From positions 3,782,001-3,846,000 of the forward strand of contig NZ_CP062231.1 of assembly GCF_024707525.1 (NCBI RefSeq): a DNA stretch of 64,000 bases, given 5' to 3'. A model generated the notes under the pieces. The model saw only the letters and a list, made by a program, of their open reading frames with translations, searched no databases and was not told the origin of the DNA. Every line of letters starts with the position of its first letter. Position 1 is the first letter of the stretch. A program made the position numbers and the translations under genes. This DNA comes from Rhizobium sp. TH2 (GTDB lineage Bacteria > Pseudomonadota > Alphaproteobacteria > Rhizobiales > Rhizobiaceae). Shown here piece after piece: positions 33,520-43,831 of the stretch.

Positions 33520-34557
33520 TCATCCTTCCCTGATCATGACACGCTGGCCGGTGCGGGCGCTTTCGATCGCTCCCATCACCATGGCCAGGCTGCGGATATT
33601 GTCTTCGGCTCGCGTCTCGGGCGCGGTGCCGTTGTCGATTCCATCGAGGAAAGCCGCGATCACGCTGGCATGCCCTTCGGTTTCGGAAACGTTTACGGTC
33701 CCGGACACGGAAATTTCCTCCTGCTCGCGAAGGAAGCCGTCGTCGGACGCCACGCGGTGCGCATCGAACAAATCCTTGCCGTCCCACATCACCGTGCCCT
33801 TGGTGCCGGTGATGCGCCACTGGCTTTCCCAGCTCGTATTGGCGCCCTCGGCGCACCACGAGCCGCGATATGTGAAGCGCACATCGTCGCTCATCTCGAA
33901 AATCGCGAAGGCCGATGCGCCGGTCCGGTACCAAGATCCCGCCGGATTGGTCTCATGGCAATAGACAGCCTCCGGGACCTTGCCCGACACGAAGCGTGCG
34001 GCGTCGAATGTGTGGATCGCCATGTCGAGCAGCAGGACATTGTCCATGTCCTCGCGGAAACCACCGAAATGAGCACCGATGAAGAAATCCGCATGCAGGC
34101 CGGTAAGCTCACCGATCGCGCCGCTTTCGATGAAGGCGCGCAGACGGCGGATGCCCGGGATATAGCGGCGGTTCTGGACGACGGCGTGGATACGGCCGGC
34201 TTCGCTGGCCTTGGCAATGAGATGGCGTGCGTCCTCGATGGAATTCGCCATCGGCTTTTCGGACAGCACGTGGCAGCCATGACGCAATCCCGCCTCGACC
34301 ACGGCGCGGCGCGCAACGGGTATGACGATGTCGAACAGCAGATCAGGCTTGAGTTGGGTGAGCGCGGCATCGAGATCGGTGAAAAGCGGCACGTCGCCCA
34401 GACTGCATTCTTCGGCGAGCTTGCGCGCGGTCTCAACATCGAGATCGACCAACCCGATAATCTTCGCGCGATCTGAAAGGTTCTCGTTTGTGGCTATCGC
34501 CTTCAGCCAGCCTTTGGCCATGGACCCGCAGCCGCAAATAACAGCAGTTCTCTGCAC
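33520..34557 (-). CDS. Gfo/Idh/MocA-family oxidoreductase
   Basis: 345 residues. AVICGCGSMAKGWLKAI is the nucleotide-binding loop and HVLSEKPMANSIEDARHL carries EKP. The substrate domain has DNVLLLDMAIHTFDAARFVS. It is the first gene of the minus-strand sugar operon, starting 42 bp from the operator at 34599. Confidence 0.9.
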   Translation of the reverse strand: MQRTAVICGCGSMAKGWLKAIATNENLSDRAKIIGLVDLDVETARKLAEECSLGDVPLFTDLDAALTQLKPDLLFDIVIPVARRAVVEAGLRHGCHVLSEKPMANSIEDARHLIAKASEAGRIHAVVQNRRYIPGIRRLRAFIESGAIGELTGLHADFFIGAHFGGFREDMDNVLLLDMAIHTFDAARFVSGKVPEAVYCHETNPAGSWYRTGASAFAIFEMSDDVRFTYRGSWCAEGANTSWESQWRITGTKGTVMWDGKDLFDAHRVASDDGFLREQEEISVSGTVNVSETEGHASVIAAFLDGIDNGTAPETRAEDNIRSLAMVMGAIESARTGQRVMIREG

Positions 34558-34598
34558 AGGACCCCTCCCTTGGTTGTGCCAGCCCGGAAAACATCTTC

Positions 34599-34612
34599 CG
34601 TAAACGTTTACG
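34599..34612. promoter_or_regulatory. LacI-family operator between sugar operon and lacI-type gene
   Basis: CGTAAACGTTTACG is a perfect 14-bp palindrome in the 130-bp divergent region. It can govern both the sugar operon and the regulator itself. Confidence 0.75.
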
Positions 34613-34687
34613 ATACTAGGCGGAATGTGTTATCTATGTCAATAGACGAATTTAAGGATCAGGTAATTTGAGGAAGAGGCGAGTAAA

Positions 34688-35722
34688 ATGAAGGGCATAA
34701 AGCACCTTGCCCGCCATCTCGATATCTCCATCGGCACGGTCTCGCGTGCGCTCAACGGCAAGCCGGATGTCAATCCGGAAACCCGCAAGCGCGTGCTGGA
34801 GGCGGCTGAAGAGCTTGGCTATGTCGCCAACCAGTCCGGCCGCGCGCTGCGGCAGGGCCGAACCGGCGTCATCGGCTTCATGATGCAGACCGGCACCGAG
34901 ATCACCGGCCAGGGCGACACGTTCTTCATGAGCGTGTTCGACGGCGTGCAGGCGGTGTTCGAGCGTCACAAGCTCGATCTCGTCGCGCTTCTGTGTTCCT
35001 CGGAGGAAGACCCGCACGATTATCTCCGCCGCATGGTGTCGCGCGGCTTCGCCGATGGCGTCATCATCTCGGCGACCCGCAGGCACGATCCGCGCATCGA
35101 GTTCCTCGCCAAGCGCAAGATCCCGTTCGTGACGCTCGGGCGAAGCTTGACCGATGCCGGCCAATCCTGGCTGGACCTCGATTTCGAAGGCATGGCGGAA
35201 GCGTCGATCGACCGCCTCGTCGCCCAGGGCCATCGCAGGATCGCCGTCACCCGGCCGCATGACGACATGAATCTCGGATACGTCTTCGTCGACAAATGCC
35301 GCGAAGCGATGGCACGCCACGGGCTGACGCTGGATGACGACCTGGTCTTCCGCTCGACGCCGAACGAGGCCGGCGGCTATCAGATCGCACGCGGCGTGCT
35401 GGCAAACCCCGACCGCCCGACGGCCATCGTCCTCGTCAACGAGGCAATCGCGATCGGCCTCTATCGCGGGCTCGAGGAGGCTGGCGTAAAGCCGGGCCGG
35501 GATATCGCCGTCATCGGCCGCTACAGCCCGCATGCAAGTTTCCTGTCGCCGCCGCTGACCTGCTTCCGGCTCTCGCTTCGCGACCTCGGTGTGGCACTCG
35601 CCGAGGCGCTTCTGGCAAACATACCGGATTATGCCAATACCTACGCGCAGGCATCGCCGCGCCGGCTGTGGCCATTCCAGCTCGTTGCGGGTGAAAGCGA
35701 TACGTTCACGCTGCCCGGATGA
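34688..35722 (+). CDS. LacI-family transcriptional regulator
   Basis: 344 residues. The N-terminal helix-turn-helix and hinge read IKHLARHLDISIGTVSRALN, KPDVNPETRKRVLEAAEELG, YVANQSGRALRQGRTGVIGF. The effector domain is periplasmic-binding-protein-like. It is divergent from the sugar operon and the palindrome at 34599 is its likely site. Confidence 0.95.
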   Translation: MKGIKHLARHLDISIGTVSRALNGKPDVNPETRKRVLEAAEELGYVANQSGRALRQGRTGVIGFMMQTGTEITGQGDTFFMSVFDGVQAVFERHKLDLVALLCSSEEDPHDYLRRMVSRGFADGVIISATRRHDPRIEFLAKRKIPFVTLGRSLTDAGQSWLDLDFEGMAEASIDRLVAQGHRRIAVTRPHDDMNLGYVFVDKCREAMARHGLTLDDDLVFRSTPNEAGGYQIARGVLANPDRPTAIVLVNEAIAIGLYRGLEEAGVKPGRDIAVIGRYSPHASFLSPPLTCFRLSLRDLGVALAEALLANIPDYANTYAQASPRRLWPFQLVAGESDTFTLPG

Positions 35723-35761
35723 GCGTCATGCCGCATTGACCGGCGGCATCCGCCGCCGCAT

Positions 35762-36172
35762 ATGAAACCCATGACCGAAGAGACGATCACCCTCTACGAA
35801 GCCATCGGCGGCGATGCGGCCGTGCGCAGGCTGACCCATCGCTTCTACGAACTGATGGATGCGCTACCGGAGGCGAAAAACTGCCGCGCCATCCATCCGC
35901 CCAGCCTCGAAGGCTCGGAGGCCAAGCTCTACGATTACCTGACCGGCTATCTCGGCGGCCCGCCCGTCTATGTCGAGAAACACGGCCATCCGCGCCTGCG
36001 TTCGCGCCACTTCAGTGCCGCCATCGGCCCTGCCGAGCGTGACGAATGGATGCTCTGCTTCCGTCGCGCGATGGAAGAAACCATCGACAATCCCAAGCTT
36101 CGCGACATCATCTGGCCGCCGATCGAACGGCTCGCCTTCCACATGCAGAACAAGGATGAAGGCCAAGGATGA
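35762..36172 (+). CDS. Group II truncated haemoglobin
   Basis: 136 residues. LYEAIGGDAAVRRLTHRFYE opens the globin. GGPPVYVEKHGHPRLRSRHF carries the tryptophan-poor group II E-F region and the proximal histidine (RSRHF). DEWMLCFRRAMEE and the late W (IIWPPIERLAFHM) fit group II. Likely roles are oxygen or nitric oxide chemistry. The stop overlaps the next start by 4 bp. Confidence 0.88.
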   Translation: MKPMTEETITLYEAIGGDAAVRRLTHRFYELMDALPEAKNCRAIHPPSLEGSEAKLYDYLTGYLGGPPVYVEKHGHPRLRSRHFSAAIGPAERDEWMLCFRRAMEETIDNPKLRDIIWPPIERLAFHMQNKDEGQG

Positions 36173-36537
36173 GCATCTCGAGCAACCCGATCTTTCCACG
36201 CATCACGCTGTTTCTCGCCGGCCTGATCGGCGCCTGCGGCGTGATCTTTTCCGCGATGGCAGCGCATGGCGACGACACGCATCTCCATAGCGCTGCGGCC
36301 ACCGCCTGCATGGCGCAGGCCCCTGCTTTGCTCGGCATCTATATCGGTTGGGAGAAGATTCGCACCGCGCTGATAGCCAGCATCTTGATCGGCATCGGCT
36401 GCCTGCTGTTTGCCGGCGACCTCATCTTCCGCACCCGATTCGGCCACGGATTGTTTCCGATGTCGGCACCAACGGGCGGTACGATGATGATATTGGGCTG
36501 GGTGGCGGTGGCCGCGGGAGCATTCTTCAGGCGCTGA
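36169..36537 (+). CDS. DUF423-family membrane protein
   Basis: 122 residues with four membrane helices. The family pattern appears in GLIGACGVIFSAMAAHG, ACMAQAPALLGI, GCLLFAGDLIF and TGGTMMILGWVAVAAGAFF. Function unknown. It is translationally coupled to the haemoglobin gene. Confidence 0.85.
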   Translation: MSISSNPIFPRITLFLAGLIGACGVIFSAMAAHGDDTHLHSAAATACMAQAPALLGIYIGWEKIRTALIASILIGIGCLLFAGDLIFRTRFGHGLFPMSAPTGGTMMILGWVAVAAGAFFRR

Positions 36538-36555
36538 CGAGGCCTCTCCCCGACA

Positions 36556-36807
36556 CTATCCGTTCAGCGCGCTTTGCCTGACACGCGGGAAGGCGATGAC
36601 ATTGTTTTCATTCGATGCGGGCCTCGTCTCCATCGGGGAGACATCGAGATCGCTTGTCGGAAAATGCATCACATTGGTGCGCTCGTCAAAGCCTTCGCGG
36701 CTGCGCTTCAGGATTTCAAGCATTTCCGGCACGAAGCCGTCGCCGCGTTCGGCGGCCATCTTGTGCAGCCCGACCAGCATGAAATCGTCACCCGTAATTC
36801 TCGTCAC
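36556..36807 (-). CDS. Small hypothetical protein
   Basis: 83 residues starting MTRITGDDFMLVGLHKMAAE. Its ATG overlaps the DUF2325 gene's stop by 4 bp, so the two are coupled. The C-terminal half looks disordered (METRPASNENNVIAFPRVRQ). No family recognised. Confidence 0.6.
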   Translation of the reverse strand: MTRITGDDFMLVGLHKMAAERGDGFVPEMLEILKRSREGFDERTNVMHFPTSDLDVSPMETRPASNENNVIAFPRVRQSALNG

Positions 36808-37205
36808 CGCGTCGCCCTTTCGCTCAATTCATGCATTGCCCGCTCGAAGCTGGATTTCGACCCGTTGCGCAGCGGGATGAAGCTGGTTCCGGTCTTCTTG
36901 CAACCGGTCTTCACCCGCAAGCAGGCATCATGGCTGATACAGTCGATGGGGCAGAAGACGCATTCCACCGAGGGCAGAACGGTGTCGATCCGCGAGACCG
37001 CCTCGCGCAATCCGCCGTCGTGATGGATCAGTTCGGCACCGTAGTTCGATGCGATCTGCCGGAGATGCGCCACCTGGCAATCGCGCCCACCGACATAGAG
37101 GATAGAGCGACCGCTGAGGCCAACCTTGCCCTGCACCTCGACCTGAACCGGTGCCGCCGCCGGGCGATCGTTGCCATGCTTGTGCTTGTTGAATTTCTTC
37201 GCCAT
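36804..37205 (-). CDS. DUF2325 domain protein
   Basis: 133 residues. A disordered basic N-terminus (MAKKFNKHKHGNDRPAAAPV) precedes the DUF2325 domain: SILYVGGRDCQVAHLRQIA, AELIHHDGGLREAVSRID, VECVFCPIDCISHDACLRVK. The CPIDCISHDAC cysteine/histidine cluster suggests a metal site. Function unknown. Confidence 0.85.
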   Translation of the reverse strand: MAKKFNKHKHGNDRPAAAPVQVEVQGKVGLSGRSILYVGGRDCQVAHLRQIASNYGAELIHHDGGLREAVSRIDTVLPSVECVFCPIDCISHDACLRVKTGCKKTGTSFIPLRNGSKSSFERAMHELSERATR

Positions 37206-37321
37206 CAGCCGCCCTCACAGGAGTTTCGCCCTCGTGAATCGACTGATACATAACTTGATAAAGTGAGTAAAGATTAAAGTTGACTATTTAACTCATAATT
37301 ATTGCAGGCGCGAAATCGGCG

Positions 37322-38500
<1,179 letters not shown>

Positions 38501-38597
38501 TCAACGAGTTCCAGCACCGCTGAAGCTTGTCAAAAGGTAATCCGGAAGGCACAGTCCGTGAATGCAATTTCCAGCCAAGGAATTGCACTTTTCGAAC

Positions 38598-39500
38598 ATG
38601 GATAGGCCGATGCGGACATCAACTGCGGCACGCGTGCCCACCTATAGCCTTTACGGCGAGGCGCAGCAGAGTGCCCCGGATTTCTGGATTCATTCCGAGA
38701 CCATCGCCTCGCGCAGCCGGCTCCACAATTGGGAGATCAAGCAGCACCGGCATGAAAGCTTCTTCCAGATCCTGCAGATCAGGAATGGCGAAGGCGATGC
38801 GCTGCTCGGCGCGGAAAAATTCCGGCTGAGCGCCGGCACGCTGGTCTTCGTGCCGCCCGGCTTCATCCATGGCTTTCGCTTTTCCAGGGATCTCGACGGC
38901 CAGGTGATCACCATGCTGGCAGAGCGCGTCGCGTCGCGGCCTGACGCAAGCGGCCACGCCTTCGCCCAGCCTCGCGTGGTTCATCTCGCCCAAAACAACG
39001 ACAGCAAGTTTCTCAACGCCACGCTCGACCGCATCGAAGGCGAACTTGCATCCGGCTTCTCGCCCCGCAGCGCGCTTCTTGACGCCTACCTCGACATTGT
39101 CCTGACGATCGCCGCAACGCTTGCCGATCCCGGAGCCGCCCCACAGCAAATGGCAGCACGCGACCGCATCTCTCGCCTCAATGCGCTGATCGGCAGCCAC
39201 TACCGCGAACACCGGCCGGCCGCCTTTTATGCGGACAAACTCGGCGTCTCGGTCACCCACCTCAACCGCATCGCCCGCGCCGGCACGGGCCGCAGCATGA
39301 ATGCTCTTCTGACCGAGCGGCTGATATCGGAAGCCCAGCGCAACCTCGTCTTCAGCCTGCTGAGCATACAGCAGATCGCCTACGATCTCGGCTTCTCCGA
39401 TTCCGCCTACTTCATCCGCGTATTCACGCGTGTCACCGGCGAGACACCCGGCGCGTTCCGTGAACGCGAGCGCGGCAAGCCTCCAAGCTTTAAGACTTGA
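38598..39500 (+). CDS. pobR: AraC-family regulator, probable PobR
   Basis: About 300 residues from 38598; starts at 38562 or 38610 are also possible and none has a strong ribosome site. An N-terminal cupin-like sensor (HESFFQILQIRNGEGDALLG) is followed by two helix-turn-helix motifs (FYADKLGVSVTHLNRIARA, IQQIAYDLGFSDSAYFIRVF). Position opposite pobA and domain type support the PobR name. Confidence 0.85.
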   Translation: MDRPMRTSTAARVPTYSLYGEAQQSAPDFWIHSETIASRSRLHNWEIKQHRHESFFQILQIRNGEGDALLGAEKFRLSAGTLVFVPPGFIHGFRFSRDLDGQVITMLAERVASRPDASGHAFAQPRVVHLAQNNDSKFLNATLDRIEGELASGFSPRSALLDAYLDIVLTIAATLADPGAAPQQMAARDRISRLNALIGSHYREHRPAAFYADKLGVSVTHLNRIARAGTGRSMNALLTERLISEAQRNLVFSLLSIQQIAYDLGFSDSAYFIRVFTRVTGETPGAFRERERGKPPSFKT

Positions 39501-39580
39501 CTTGACGATCGTTGACCCGAATATCCCCGCCGCGCATGCAGCATCAAAGCCGGTGTCGCTTGCGTCGAAAAGGACACGAT

Positions 39581-39841
39581 ATGAGCTACGGCGGTACCAT
39601 TCTTCTCGTTGCGATCCTGGTGATCATGGGCATTGTGCTGGTGGTCGCCATTCGCGGCATCACCTGGGCACAGAATGCGCGCGACGAACTCAATACCGAG
39701 GAAGAACAGCGGCTGATGATCAAGAGCATCGGCGACGGCCAACGCAGCATTGCCGCCGCCCTCATCTCGATCCAGTCGGAACTCGCCGATATCCGCAACC
39801 GTATCTCAGCCATCGAGAGCCATATCAAGGACGGCAGATGA
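39581..39841 (+). CDS. Small single-pass membrane protein
   Basis: 86 residues from the ATG at 39581 (AGGACACGAT upstream). One N-terminal membrane helix (TILLVAILVIMGIVLVVAI) is followed by a helical, probably coiled-coil segment (SIAAALISIQSELADIRNRI). It overlaps the next gene by 4 bp. No named family. Confidence 0.65.
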   Translation: MSYGGTILLVAILVIMGIVLVVAIRGITWAQNARDELNTEEEQRLMIKSIGDGQRSIAAALISIQSELADIRNRISAIESHIKDGR

Positions 39842-40162
39842 TCGAGACATCAGGGGAAGACCGCCGCCAGCTGCGCCGCATGCGGCTTGCATCGGTCCTC
39901 GAGGCGACGACGCTTGCGGTTCTCGTCTTCGTTGCCGTGCCGCTCAAGCATGTCTTCGGCATGCCGCAATTCGTGTCTGCCATGGGTCCGGTCCACGGCC
40001 TCGCCTTCCTCTTTTATATCTGGATGTTGATCCAGTCTCACTTCCAACTCAAATGGTGGCGCGGAATGGCTGCGGATGGTGGCATTCGCCTTCATCCCGC
40101 TCGCCGGCTTCGTCAATGAACGCCTTCTCAAACGCCGCGAAGACAGCCTCGCTTACGCATGA
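39838..40162 (+). pseudogene. DUF3817 membrane protein, frameshifted near its C-terminus
   Basis: The frame from 39838 encodes LRRMRLASVLEATTLAVLVF and MGPVHGLAFLFYIWMLIQSH, clear DUF3817. After about position 40057 it runs into GMAADGGIRLHP and a stop at 40119. The proper family C-terminus (EWLRMVAFAFIPLAGFVNER, then LLKRRE) lies one base away in the next frame, ending at 40162. A one-base change near 40057 explains both. Sequencing error is possible. Confidence 0.75.
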
Positions 40163-40175
40163 AAGGGACTGCGCA

Positions 40176-40595
40176 ATGGACTATTATCTCTGGATCAAGG
40201 CCATACATCTGATCGCGATCATGATCCTGATCGGCGGCATGCTGATGAACGGTTTCCTTTTCCGAAATGTCACGCCGGGCACGCCAGATGCCGATCGCGT
40301 GCTGGGTGCCGCGGTGGCCTTCAACCGCGCCTTCGTCGGCACGGCCCTCGGTGTGGTCTGGATCGCCGGCCTCTACCTGGTCTGGGACAGCGGCTTTTAT
40401 CGCGACGGCTGGTTCATGGTGAAGTTCGTGCTCGTCCTTGCGCTGTCCGGCATTCACGGCGCCCAGACGGGGCGGCTGAACAAGATGCGGCAGTCGCCGG
40501 CAGATCCGGTACCGGCCTTTTTCAGGAATTCCGGCCACATCACGTTGGCCCTCGTCATTTTTGTTGTCTGTCTCGTGGCCGTAAAACCGTTCTGA
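40176..40595 (+). CDS. CopD/HemJ-like small membrane protein
   Basis: 139 residues from the ATG at 40176 (AAAGGGACTGCGCA upstream). Four membrane helices; YLWIKAIHLIAIMILIGGML carries the histidine typical of the first helix of CopD/HemJ-like proteins, and WFMVKFVLVLALSGIHG a second conserved histidine. The exact role is not clear. Confidence 0.7.
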   Translation: MDYYLWIKAIHLIAIMILIGGMLMNGFLFRNVTPGTPDADRVLGAAVAFNRAFVGTALGVVWIAGLYLVWDSGFYRDGWFMVKFVLVLALSGIHGAQTGRLNKMRQSPADPVPAFFRNSGHITLALVIFVVCLVAVKPF

Positions 40596-40632
40596 AACGT
40601 TATGCCTGGCAGGTAACTATGAGGCCAGGCTG

Positions 40633-41010
40633 ATGTTGATGATCGATACACCTTTCCGGATGCGCCGCCTGGGCGACAGCACGGTGTTGTTCTACGAGCC
40701 AGATGGCGGCAAGATCGCCATGGGTTACCTCCTCAACGAGCTGATCGCCGAGGCCTGGTCGGTCAAGGCCGATACGCTGGCGATCCCGATTTCGTGCCTC
40801 ACGCCCAGCTTCTTCGATCTTAGCACGGGTATAGCGCAGGCCGTCGTCCGGCCGCTCGTCAATTACCGCATCACCATCGCCTTCCTCGGCCGCGTCCCAC
40901 GCGAATATCTCGAAGACGCGGCATTGCGCGATTTCATCCGCGAGACCAACCGCGGCCGTTCGGCGTGGTTCCTTGAGGATCTTGCCGCTCTCGAAGAGAG
41001 ACTGAGCTAG
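40633..41010 (+). CDS. DUF4180 domain protein
   Basis: 125 residues. LTPSFFDLSTGIAQAVVRPL, VNYRITIAFLG and LRDFIRETNRGRSAWFLEDL match DUF4180, a small domain of unknown function. It begins ATG-TTG-ATG-ATG, so the start could be a few codons later. Confidence 0.8.
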   Translation: MLMIDTPFRMRRLGDSTVLFYEPDGGKIAMGYLLNELIAEAWSVKADTLAIPISCLTPSFFDLSTGIAQAVVRPLVNYRITIAFLGRVPREYLEDAALRDFIRETNRGRSAWFLEDLAALEERLS

Positions 41011-41036
41011 GCGAAATTTGGGCTCCCCGCCAAAAA

Positions 41037-41052
41037 TTTACCGTTTGATAAA
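41037..41052. promoter_or_regulatory. RutR-like operator upstream of preT
   Basis: TTTACCGTTTGATAAA matches 10 of 14 defined bases of the RutR consensus TTGACCA-nn-TGGTCAA and lies 54 bp before the preT start. A better site lies beside rutR. Confidence 0.45.
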
Positions 41053-41105
41053 AATTTCAAGTTTTGTTAGCCTCACGCAATCAAATTATAAAAAGAGGGG
41101 TTAAC

Positions 41106-42437
41106 ATGGGCAATCTTGCTCCCGGCATTCATAGCGGGCGGCTCGCGCCGCAGGAATATGACGCCAACTTTTCAGACCTGCACCCGGCCTACGACAAGCA
41201 CGAGGCGCTGGTTGCGGCCGATCGCTGTTACTTCTGTTATGACGCGCCGTGCATGACGGCCTGTCCCACCGCCATCGATATCCCGATGTTCATTCGCGAG
41301 ATATCGACTGGCAACACGCTCGGCGCCGCCAAGACGATCTTCGACCAGAACATCCTGGGCGGCATGTGCGCGCGGGTCTGTCCCACCGAGACGCTTTGCG
41401 AGCAGGCCTGCGTGCGCAACACAGCCGAGGAAAAGCCGGTCGAGATCGGCCGGCTGCAGCGCTATGCCACCGATGCGGCCATGGCGATCGAGAAGCAGTT
41501 CTACAATCGTGCGCCCGCGACCGGCAAGAAAGTCGCCGTGATCGGTGCCGGACCGGCCGGCCTCTCCGCAGCCCATCGCCTCGCCATGCGAGGCCACGCC
41601 GTCACCATCTACGATGCGCGTGAAAAATCCGGCGGCCTCAACGAATTCGGCATCGCCGCCTATAAGGCGCCCGGCGATTTCGCCCAGCAGGAAGTCGAAT
41701 ATATCGTCGGCATCGGCGGCATCGAGATTGAGCATGGCAAGGCGCTCGGCCGCGATTTCTCGCTCGACGACCTCAAGGCCAGCCATGACGCCGTCTTCCT
41801 CGGCGTCGGCCTCGCCGCCGTCAACGCGCTCTCGACCCGAGGTGAAGAAGTTCAAGGAGTCGAGGACGCCGTCGATTTCATCGCCAACCTCCGCTCGTCG
41901 GTCAAGGCCACCGTACCCGTCGGCCGTCGTGTCGTGGTGATTGGCGGCGGCATGACCGCCGTGGATGCCGCAATCCAATCCAAGCTTCTCGGCGCCGAGG
42001 AGGTGACGATGGTCTACCGCCGCGGCAAGGAGCAGATGAACGCATCCGAATACGAGCAGGATCTGGCTTCGTCCAAGGGCGTGCTGATCCGCCACTGGCT
42101 GAAGCCGCGCGAAATCATCGCTCAGGATGGCCGCCTGACCGCGATCGAACTCGAATATACCCATATCGAGAACGGCGCTCTCACGGGCACCGGCCAGACA
42201 ACAACCATCGCCTGCGACCAGGTACTGACCGCGATCGGCCAGAAGCTCGATCTCTCGGGTATCAATGCGCTCAAGATCGAGGGTGGCAAGATCACCGTCG
42301 ACCAGGAGGGCCGCACGACGGTCACGGGCGTCTGGGCCGGCGGCGACTGCGCGCTCGGCGGCGACGACCTCACCGTATCGGCCGCCGCGATGGGTCGCGA
42401 CGCTGCCGAATCCATCAACCGCGCCTTGATGGCGTAA
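41106..42437 (+). CDS. preT: NAD-dependent dihydropyrimidine dehydrogenase, flavin/NAD subunit PreT
   Basis: 443 residues from the ATG at 41106 (GAGGGG 6 bases upstream). N-terminal iron-sulphur cysteines are in DRCYFCYDAPCMTACP and GGMCARVCPTETLCEQAC. FAD binding is at VIGAGPAGLSAA (about residues 145-156) and NAD binding at VVIGGGMTAVDAA. It passes electrons from NADH to PreA for reduction of uracil and thymine, the first step of reductive pyrimidine catabolism. preA starts 15 bp downstream. Confidence 0.93.
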   Translation: MGNLAPGIHSGRLAPQEYDANFSDLHPAYDKHEALVAADRCYFCYDAPCMTACPTAIDIPMFIREISTGNTLGAAKTIFDQNILGGMCARVCPTETLCEQACVRNTAEEKPVEIGRLQRYATDAAMAIEKQFYNRAPATGKKVAVIGAGPAGLSAAHRLAMRGHAVTIYDAREKSGGLNEFGIAAYKAPGDFAQQEVEYIVGIGGIEIEHGKALGRDFSLDDLKASHDAVFLGVGLAAVNALSTRGEEVQGVEDAVDFIANLRSSVKATVPVGRRVVVIGGGMTAVDAAIQSKLLGAEEVTMVYRRGKEQMNASEYEQDLASSKGVLIRHWLKPREIIAQDGRLTAIELEYTHIENGALTGTGQTTTIACDQVLTAIGQKLDLSGINALKIEGGKITVDQEGRTTVTGVWAGGDCALGGDDLTVSAAAMGRDAAESINRALMA

Positions 42438-42452
42438 AGGGGAGAATGCGAA

Positions 42453-43778
42453 ATGGCTGATATCCGCAACAATTTCGTTGGCATCAAATCCCCCAACCCG
42501 TTCTGGCTGGCCTCCGCCCCGCCGACCGACAAGGCCTACAATGTCGAGCGCGCCTTCAAGGCGGGCTGGGGCGGCGTGGTCTGGAAGACGCTCGGCGAGG
42601 AAGGCCCGCCGGTCGTCAATGTCAACGGTCCGCGCTACGGCGCGATCTGGGGTGCCGACCGCCGCCTGCTCGGCCTCAACAATATCGAACTGATCACCGA
42701 CCGGCCGCTGCAGATCAACCTGCAGGAAATGAAGCAGGTCAAGAAGAACTGGCCCGATCGCGCGCTGATCGCCTCGATCATGGTGCCCTGCGAGGAAAAT
42801 GCCTGGAAGGCCATCCTGCCGCTGGTCGAGGAGACCGAGGCCGATGGCATCGAGCTCAATTTCGGCTGTCCGCACGGCATGTCCGAACGCGGCATGGGCG
42901 CCGCCGTCGGCCAGGTGCCGGAATATATCGAAATGGTGGTGCGCTGGTGCAAGCAATATACCCGCATGCCTGTCATCACCAAGCTCACCCCCAACGTCAC
43001 CGATGTCAGGCGCCCGGCGCGTGCCGCCAAGGCCGGCGGCACCGACGCCGTGTCGCTGATCAACACGATCAACTCCATCGTCTCGGTCGACCTCGACAGT
43101 TTCGCACCGAACCCAACGGTCGGCGGCAAGGGCACCCATGGCGGCTATTGCGGCCCGGCGGTCAAGCCGATCGCGCTCAACATGGTGGCCGAAATCGCCC
43201 GCGATCCGGAGACCTATGGCCTGCCGATATCAGGCATCGGCGGCATCACCACATGGCGCGATGCGGCTGAATTCATGGCCCTCGGTTCGGGCAACGTGCA
43301 GGTCTGCACCGCGGCCATGACCTATGGCTTCAAGATCGTGCAGGAAATGATCTCGGGCCTGTCGAACTGGATGGACGAGAAGGGCCACCGCACGCTCGAC
43401 GACATCATCAGCCGCGCCGTGCCGAACGTCACCGACTGGCAATATCTCAACCTCAACTATATCGCCAAGGCCCGCATCGACCAGGATTCCTGCATCAAGT
43501 GCGGTCGCTGCCACATCGTCTGCGAGGACACGTCGCATCAGGCGATCACGTCGAGCAAGAACGGCATCCGCTTCTTCGAGGTGATGGAAGACGAATGCGT
43601 CGGCTGCAATCTCTGCGTCAACGTCTGCCCGGTCGACAGCTGCATCTCCATGGTCGGCCTCGAAGCCGGCACGATGGACGAGCGCACCGGCCTGCCGGTC
43701 AGCCCCGTCTACGCCAACTGGACGACGCATCCGAACAACCCGATGGCCAAGCCCGTCGCGGGACAGGCTGCGGAGTAA
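42453..43778 (+). CDS. preA: NAD-dependent dihydropyrimidine dehydrogenase, catalytic subunit PreA
   Basis: 441 residues. The FMN TIM barrel resembles dihydroorotate dehydrogenase (IKSPNPFWLASAPPTDKAYN, GIELNFGCPHGMSERGMGAA, GISGIGGITTWRDAAEFM). Two C-terminal 4Fe-4S motifs are CIKCGRCHIVC and CVGCNLCVNVCPVDSC. It reduces the pyrimidine ring at the expense of PreT electrons. GGGGAG precedes the ATG. Confidence 0.95.
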   Translation: MADIRNNFVGIKSPNPFWLASAPPTDKAYNVERAFKAGWGGVVWKTLGEEGPPVVNVNGPRYGAIWGADRRLLGLNNIELITDRPLQINLQEMKQVKKNWPDRALIASIMVPCEENAWKAILPLVEETEADGIELNFGCPHGMSERGMGAAVGQVPEYIEMVVRWCKQYTRMPVITKLTPNVTDVRRPARAAKAGGTDAVSLINTINSIVSVDLDSFAPNPTVGGKGTHGGYCGPAVKPIALNMVAEIARDPETYGLPISGIGGITTWRDAAEFMALGSGNVQVCTAAMTYGFKIVQEMISGLSNWMDEKGHRTLDDIISRAVPNVTDWQYLNLNYIAKARIDQDSCIKCGRCHIVCEDTSHQAITSSKNGIRFFEVMEDECVGCNLCVNVCPVDSCISMVGLEAGTMDERTGLPVSPVYANWTTHPNNPMAKPVAGQAAE

Positions 43779-43800
43779 TACCGCGCTTCATAGGAGACTT

Positions 43801-43830
43801 AGGCCCGGGCGGAGTGATCCGCTCGGGCCT
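43801..43830 (+). terminator. Terminator after preA
   Basis: A 13-bp stem (43801-43813 with 43818-43830, one wobble) with loop GTGA, followed by TTT. It stands between the convergent preA and MscS genes and may serve both. Confidence 0.7.
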
Positions 43831-43831
43831 T

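Noticed and set aside
41172..43139. 655-codon minus-strand ORF opposite preT-preA
   Set aside because: Antisense shadow of two well-identified genes.
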